Part shown: positions 61,751 to 64,000 of the stretch, in pieces
How positions within the stretch are numbered: the stretch's first letter is position 1
How the letters are laid out: every line of letters starts with the position of its first letter
From: JABMMZ01 sp040403495
GTDB lineage: Bacteria > Bacteroidota > Bacteroidia > NS11-12g > UBA955
Direction of reading: 5' to 3'
Length of the DNA: 64,000 bases
Assembly (NCBI GenBank): GCA_040403495.1
Contig: JBBAKM010000007.1
Location: 1-64,000, forward strand
Position numbers and translations under genes: made by a program
Notes under the pieces: generated by a model
Seen by the model: the letters and a program-made list of their open reading frames with translations, nothing else
Database searches by the model: none
Told to the model about the DNA's origin: nothing

Positions 61751-63136
61751 TTATTTTTTTAATTCTGAGTAAAACTGATAGAAATATGGAATTGTTTCAA
61801 TGCCTTTGTAATAATTGAACAAACCATACTTTTCGTTTGGAGAGTGTAACGCATCTGAGTCGAGCCCAAATCCCATTAACAATGATTTGATTCCTAATTC
61901 AGCTTCGAACAATGCAATAATTGGGATACTTCCTCCACCGCGGGTTGGGATTGGATTTTTTCCAAATGTTTGGAACATTGCTTTAGAAGCTGCTTGAAAT
62001 TCAATACTGTCTGTTGGTGTAAGAACTGGTTCGCCACCGTGGTGAGGTGTTACTTTTACTTTAACACTTGCAGGCGCTATTTTTTCAAAATGAGCTTTGA
62101 ATAAATCAGATATTTTATGTGAATTTTGTCCAGGGACTAAACGCATACTAATTTTAGCATTTGCTTTACTTGGCAATACTGTTTTAGACCCTTCTCCAAT
62201 ATAACCTCCCCATATTCCATTTACCTCTAATGTTGGTCTGATACTGGTTCTTTCAACTGTAGAATAACCTTTTTCTCCCCATACATCGTCAATATTTAAG
62301 TCTTTTTTGTAGGCATCCAAACTGAAAGGAGCTTTTGCCATTTCGGCACGGTCTGCATCTGACACTACTATTACATCGTCATAGAAACCCGGAATTGTAA
62401 TGTGATTATTTTCGTCATGCAATGATGCTATCATTTGACATAAAATTGTTGCAGGATTAGCCACAGCACCACCATATACACCTGAGTGTAAGTCACGGTT
62501 TGGCCCTATCAATTCTACTTCCATGTAGGCTAAACCTCTTAACCCAACATCTATACTTGGCGTGTCATTGGCAATCATACTGGTATCACTTACCAATACA
62601 ACATCCGCTTTTAATTTCTCTTTATTAGCTTTGATAAAAGTTCCTAAATTAGCAGAACCTACCTCCTCTTCACCTTCAATCATAAATTTAACATTACAAG
62701 TCAATGAGTTTGTTCTCATCATACTTTCAAATGCTTTAACGTGCATATACATTTGACCTTTGTCATCACAAGCTCCTCTTGCATAAATAGCACCTTCAGG
62801 ATGTTCTTCTGTTTGTTTAATTACTGGTTCAAAGGGTGGTGAATGCCACAAATCGAGTGGATCAGCAGGTTGAACATCGTAGTGACCATATACCAAAACA
62901 GTTGGCAATGAAGCATCAATGATTTTTTCACCATAAACAATTGGATGACCTGCTGTAGGACAAATTTCAACATTATCTGCGCCAGCTTCTTTTAACTTTT
63001 CGGCAACAAAATCGGCTGTTTTTTTAACATCTTCAGCAAATTTACTGTCTGCACTTACAGATGGAATGCGTAATAAGTCTAGGAGTTCGTTTAAAAATTT
63101 ATCCTTGTTGGCGTTTAAATATTCTGAATGGGTCAT
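61751..63136 (-). CDS. M20 family metallodipeptidase
   Basis: 461 residues. The metal ligands are visible: His85 and Asp87 region in VYGHYDVQP, Asp124 in ARGACDDKGQ, and the catalytic Glu pair in IEGEEEVGS (156-157). The lid domain with GANRDLHSGVYGG-like and the DALHSPNEKYGL block follow. M20 dipeptidases (CNDP-like, PepV-like) split small peptides with two zinc ions. No signal peptide, so it is cytosolic. It begins a row with the cytochrome-like lipoprotein, truA and lpxK, all minus strand and tightly spaced. Confidence 0.93.
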   Translation of the reverse strand: MTHSEYLNANKDKFLNELLDLLRIPSVSADSKFAEDVKKTADFVAEKLKEAGADNVEICPTAGHPIVYGEKIIDASLPTVLVYGHYDVQPADPLDLWHSPPFEPVIKQTEEHPEGAIYARGACDDKGQMYMHVKAFESMMRTNSLTCNVKFMIEGEEEVGSANLGTFIKANKEKLKADVVLVSDTSMIANDTPSIDVGLRGLAYMEVELIGPNRDLHSGVYGGAVANPATILCQMIASLHDENNHITIPGFYDDVIVVSDADRAEMAKAPFSLDAYKKDLNIDDVWGEKGYSTVERTSIRPTLEVNGIWGGYIGEGSKTVLPSKANAKISMRLVPGQNSHKISDLFKAHFEKIAPASVKVKVTPHHGGEPVLTPTDSIEFQAASKAMFQTFGKNPIPTRGGGSIPIIALFEAELGIKSLLMGFGLDSDALHSPNEKYGLFNYYKGIETIPYFYQFYSELKK

Positions 63137-63196
63137 TGTAAATAATTATTATAGACGCAAACATAATTAATTATTGATAAAATTAAAAACCAATCT

Positions 63197-63763
63197 TTAT
63201 GACTCCAAATAAATATATTCCTTAAGAAATCCCATGTATTTTTTCTGAGTTATTTCTTTGGCCCCAAACTGTTTTAAATGGTCGGTTATAAACTGACAAT
63301 CCACCAATTTAATATCTTGTAAATGAACCCAATCCATCAAAAAAACCAAGGCAATTTTACTTGCATCTGTCACTGTGTGAAACATACTTTCACCAAAAAA
63401 CATTTTCCCAATTTTCAATCCATACAAGCCCCCTACAAGTTCATCATTGCGCCACACTTCGAAACTGTAGGCATAACCGAGCGTGTGCAAATGGCAATAC
63501 AATTCTATAATTTCCTCAGAAATCCAAGTTTCTTCTCTTTTTGCACAAGCCTGCATCGTTGACTTAAAATCGAAATTGATTCTTAAATCAAAGGTTTTTT
63601 TGGCATATAGCTTTTTTAAATTCTTAGGCACATGAAATTCCGACGGAAAAATAACACCTCTCTTTTTGGGTTGATACCAATAAATGGTATTATTTTCATC
63701 AGGGTCTGCCATTGGGAAAACCCCTTCATAATAGGCGTTAAGAACTTGATGTGCCGTTATCAT
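63197..63763 (-). CDS. aat: Leucyl/phenylalanyl-tRNA-protein transferase
   Basis: 188 residues. Family blocks include NAYYEGVFPMADPDENN, YWYQPKKRGVIFPS, EVWRNDELVGGLYGLKIG and FFGESMFHTVTDASK. Aat adds Leu or Phe from a tRNA to the N-terminus of proteins with a basic first residue and marks them for ClpAP degradation. The gene is slightly shorter than the E. coli protein but covers the core. It lies directly after a PfkB-type kinase gene (6 bases). Confidence 0.93.
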   Translation of the reverse strand: MITAHQVLNAYYEGVFPMADPDENNTIYWYQPKKRGVIFPSEFHVPKNLKKLYAKKTFDLRINFDFKSTMQACAKREETWISEEIIELYCHLHTLGYAYSFEVWRNDELVGGLYGLKIGKMFFGESMFHTVTDASKIALVFLMDWVHLQDIKLVDCQFITDHLKQFGAKEITQKKYMGFLKEYIYLES

Positions 63764-63769
63764 ATTTCA

Positions 63770-64000
63770 CTAAACTATGTCTACATAGCTTAATTTTTTG
63801 AAGGCATTTACCCTCTCCATCAATTCATTTGTTGGAATATCTAAGATATTGTCTGTACCAAATTTTTCGACACAAAAACTAGCCATGGCACTACCATATA
63901 TGATTGCACGTTTCATGTTTTCAAAACTAATATCATTGGTGTACGCCAACCATCCTATAAATCCTCCGGCAAACGTATCGCCTGCACCTGTTGGATCAAA
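63770..64000 (-). CDS. PfkB-family carbohydrate kinase, C-terminal part (cut by window edge)
   Basis: 77 codons including the stop, reading in from the right edge on the minus strand: FDPTGAGDTFAGGF, then GWLAYTNDIS and AIIYGSAMASFCVEKFGTDN, ending KLSYVDIV. The signature GAGDTF contains the catalytic Asp of ribokinase/PfkB enzymes, which phosphorylate sugars or nucleosides. The substrate cannot be told from this end. The start lies outside the window. Six bases separate it from aat. Confidence 0.9.
   Translation of the reverse strand, partial: FDPTGAGDTFAGGFIGWLAYTNDISFENMKRAIIYGSAMASFCVEKFGTDNILDIPTNELMERVNAFKKLSYVDIV

Overview
The window is AT-rich chromosomal DNA of a member of the Bacteroidota, most likely a flavobacteria-like lineage. 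The evidence is a giant SprA translocon gene of the type IX secretion system (T9SS), several T9SS cargo proteins with type A or CHU_C-type C-terminal sorting domains, a bTHX ribosomal protein gene, Reg_prop/Y_Y_Y sensor kinases with LytTR regulators, and promoters of the Bacteroidota form (TTTG, 19-20 bases, TAnnTTTG). Genus and species cannot be read from this window.

Layout. 0.4-4.8 kb: a tight minus-strand operon EVE protein - pyrR - pyrB - asparaginase - GT-C-type membrane protein. 4.9-6.6 kb: dnaX, split into two frames at a run of ten A. 6.6-10.6 kb: a minus-strand surface-polysaccharide operon (flippase, Wzz-like, O-antigen ligase-like). 10.8-20.6 kb: housekeeping genes (bTHX, rluD, cinA, dnaE, scoB, a trans-sulfuration enzyme) plus a CHU_C surface protein. 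21.2-28.9 kb: an archaemetzincin-like lipoprotein, pyrC, a DUF6671 protein and several small membrane or exported proteins, separated by arrays of palindromic repeats. 29.2-43.8 kb: a surface-protein and signalling locus. A two-component pair lies at its left edge and three response-regulator-like genes at its right edge. Between them are two paralogous exported proteins (one with an S74 tail-fibre chaperone domain), the 5' relic of a third, a TPR protein, a T9SS cargo protein, a GxxExxY gene framed by near-identical direct repeats, and an ORF6N gene also flanked by repeats. 43.8-45.0 kb: a tRNA-Ser(GGA) gene surrounded by partial copies of itself, terminators and repeats. 45.0-64.0 kb: rhodanese, a second GT-C protein, an arylsulfotransferase-like T9SS cargo, sprA (7.2 kb), a PagL-like lipid A deacylase, a DUF2807 lipoprotein, lpxK, truA, a cytochrome-like lipoprotein, an M20 dipeptidase, aat, and the end of a PfkB sugar kinase.

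How the genes fit together. Much of the window serves the cell envelope: polysaccharide export and polymerisation, lipid A building (LpxK) and trimming (PagL-like), the SprA export channel and at least three predicted cargo proteins. The pyrimidine genes pyrR/pyrB and pyrC are in separate places. The replication genes dnaX and dnaE are both present, and the dnaX layout suggests gamma and tau are made from one gene by frameshifting.

The most interesting signals are the dnaX A10 frameshift site, the GxxExxY cassette between two ~80-bp direct repeats, the tRNA-Ser mosaic in which a palindrome replaces part of the anticodon arm, the spaced 10-mer motifs in the divergent regulatory region at 41.2-41.7 kb, and at least three families of REP-like palindromes that recur in the intergenic gaps.
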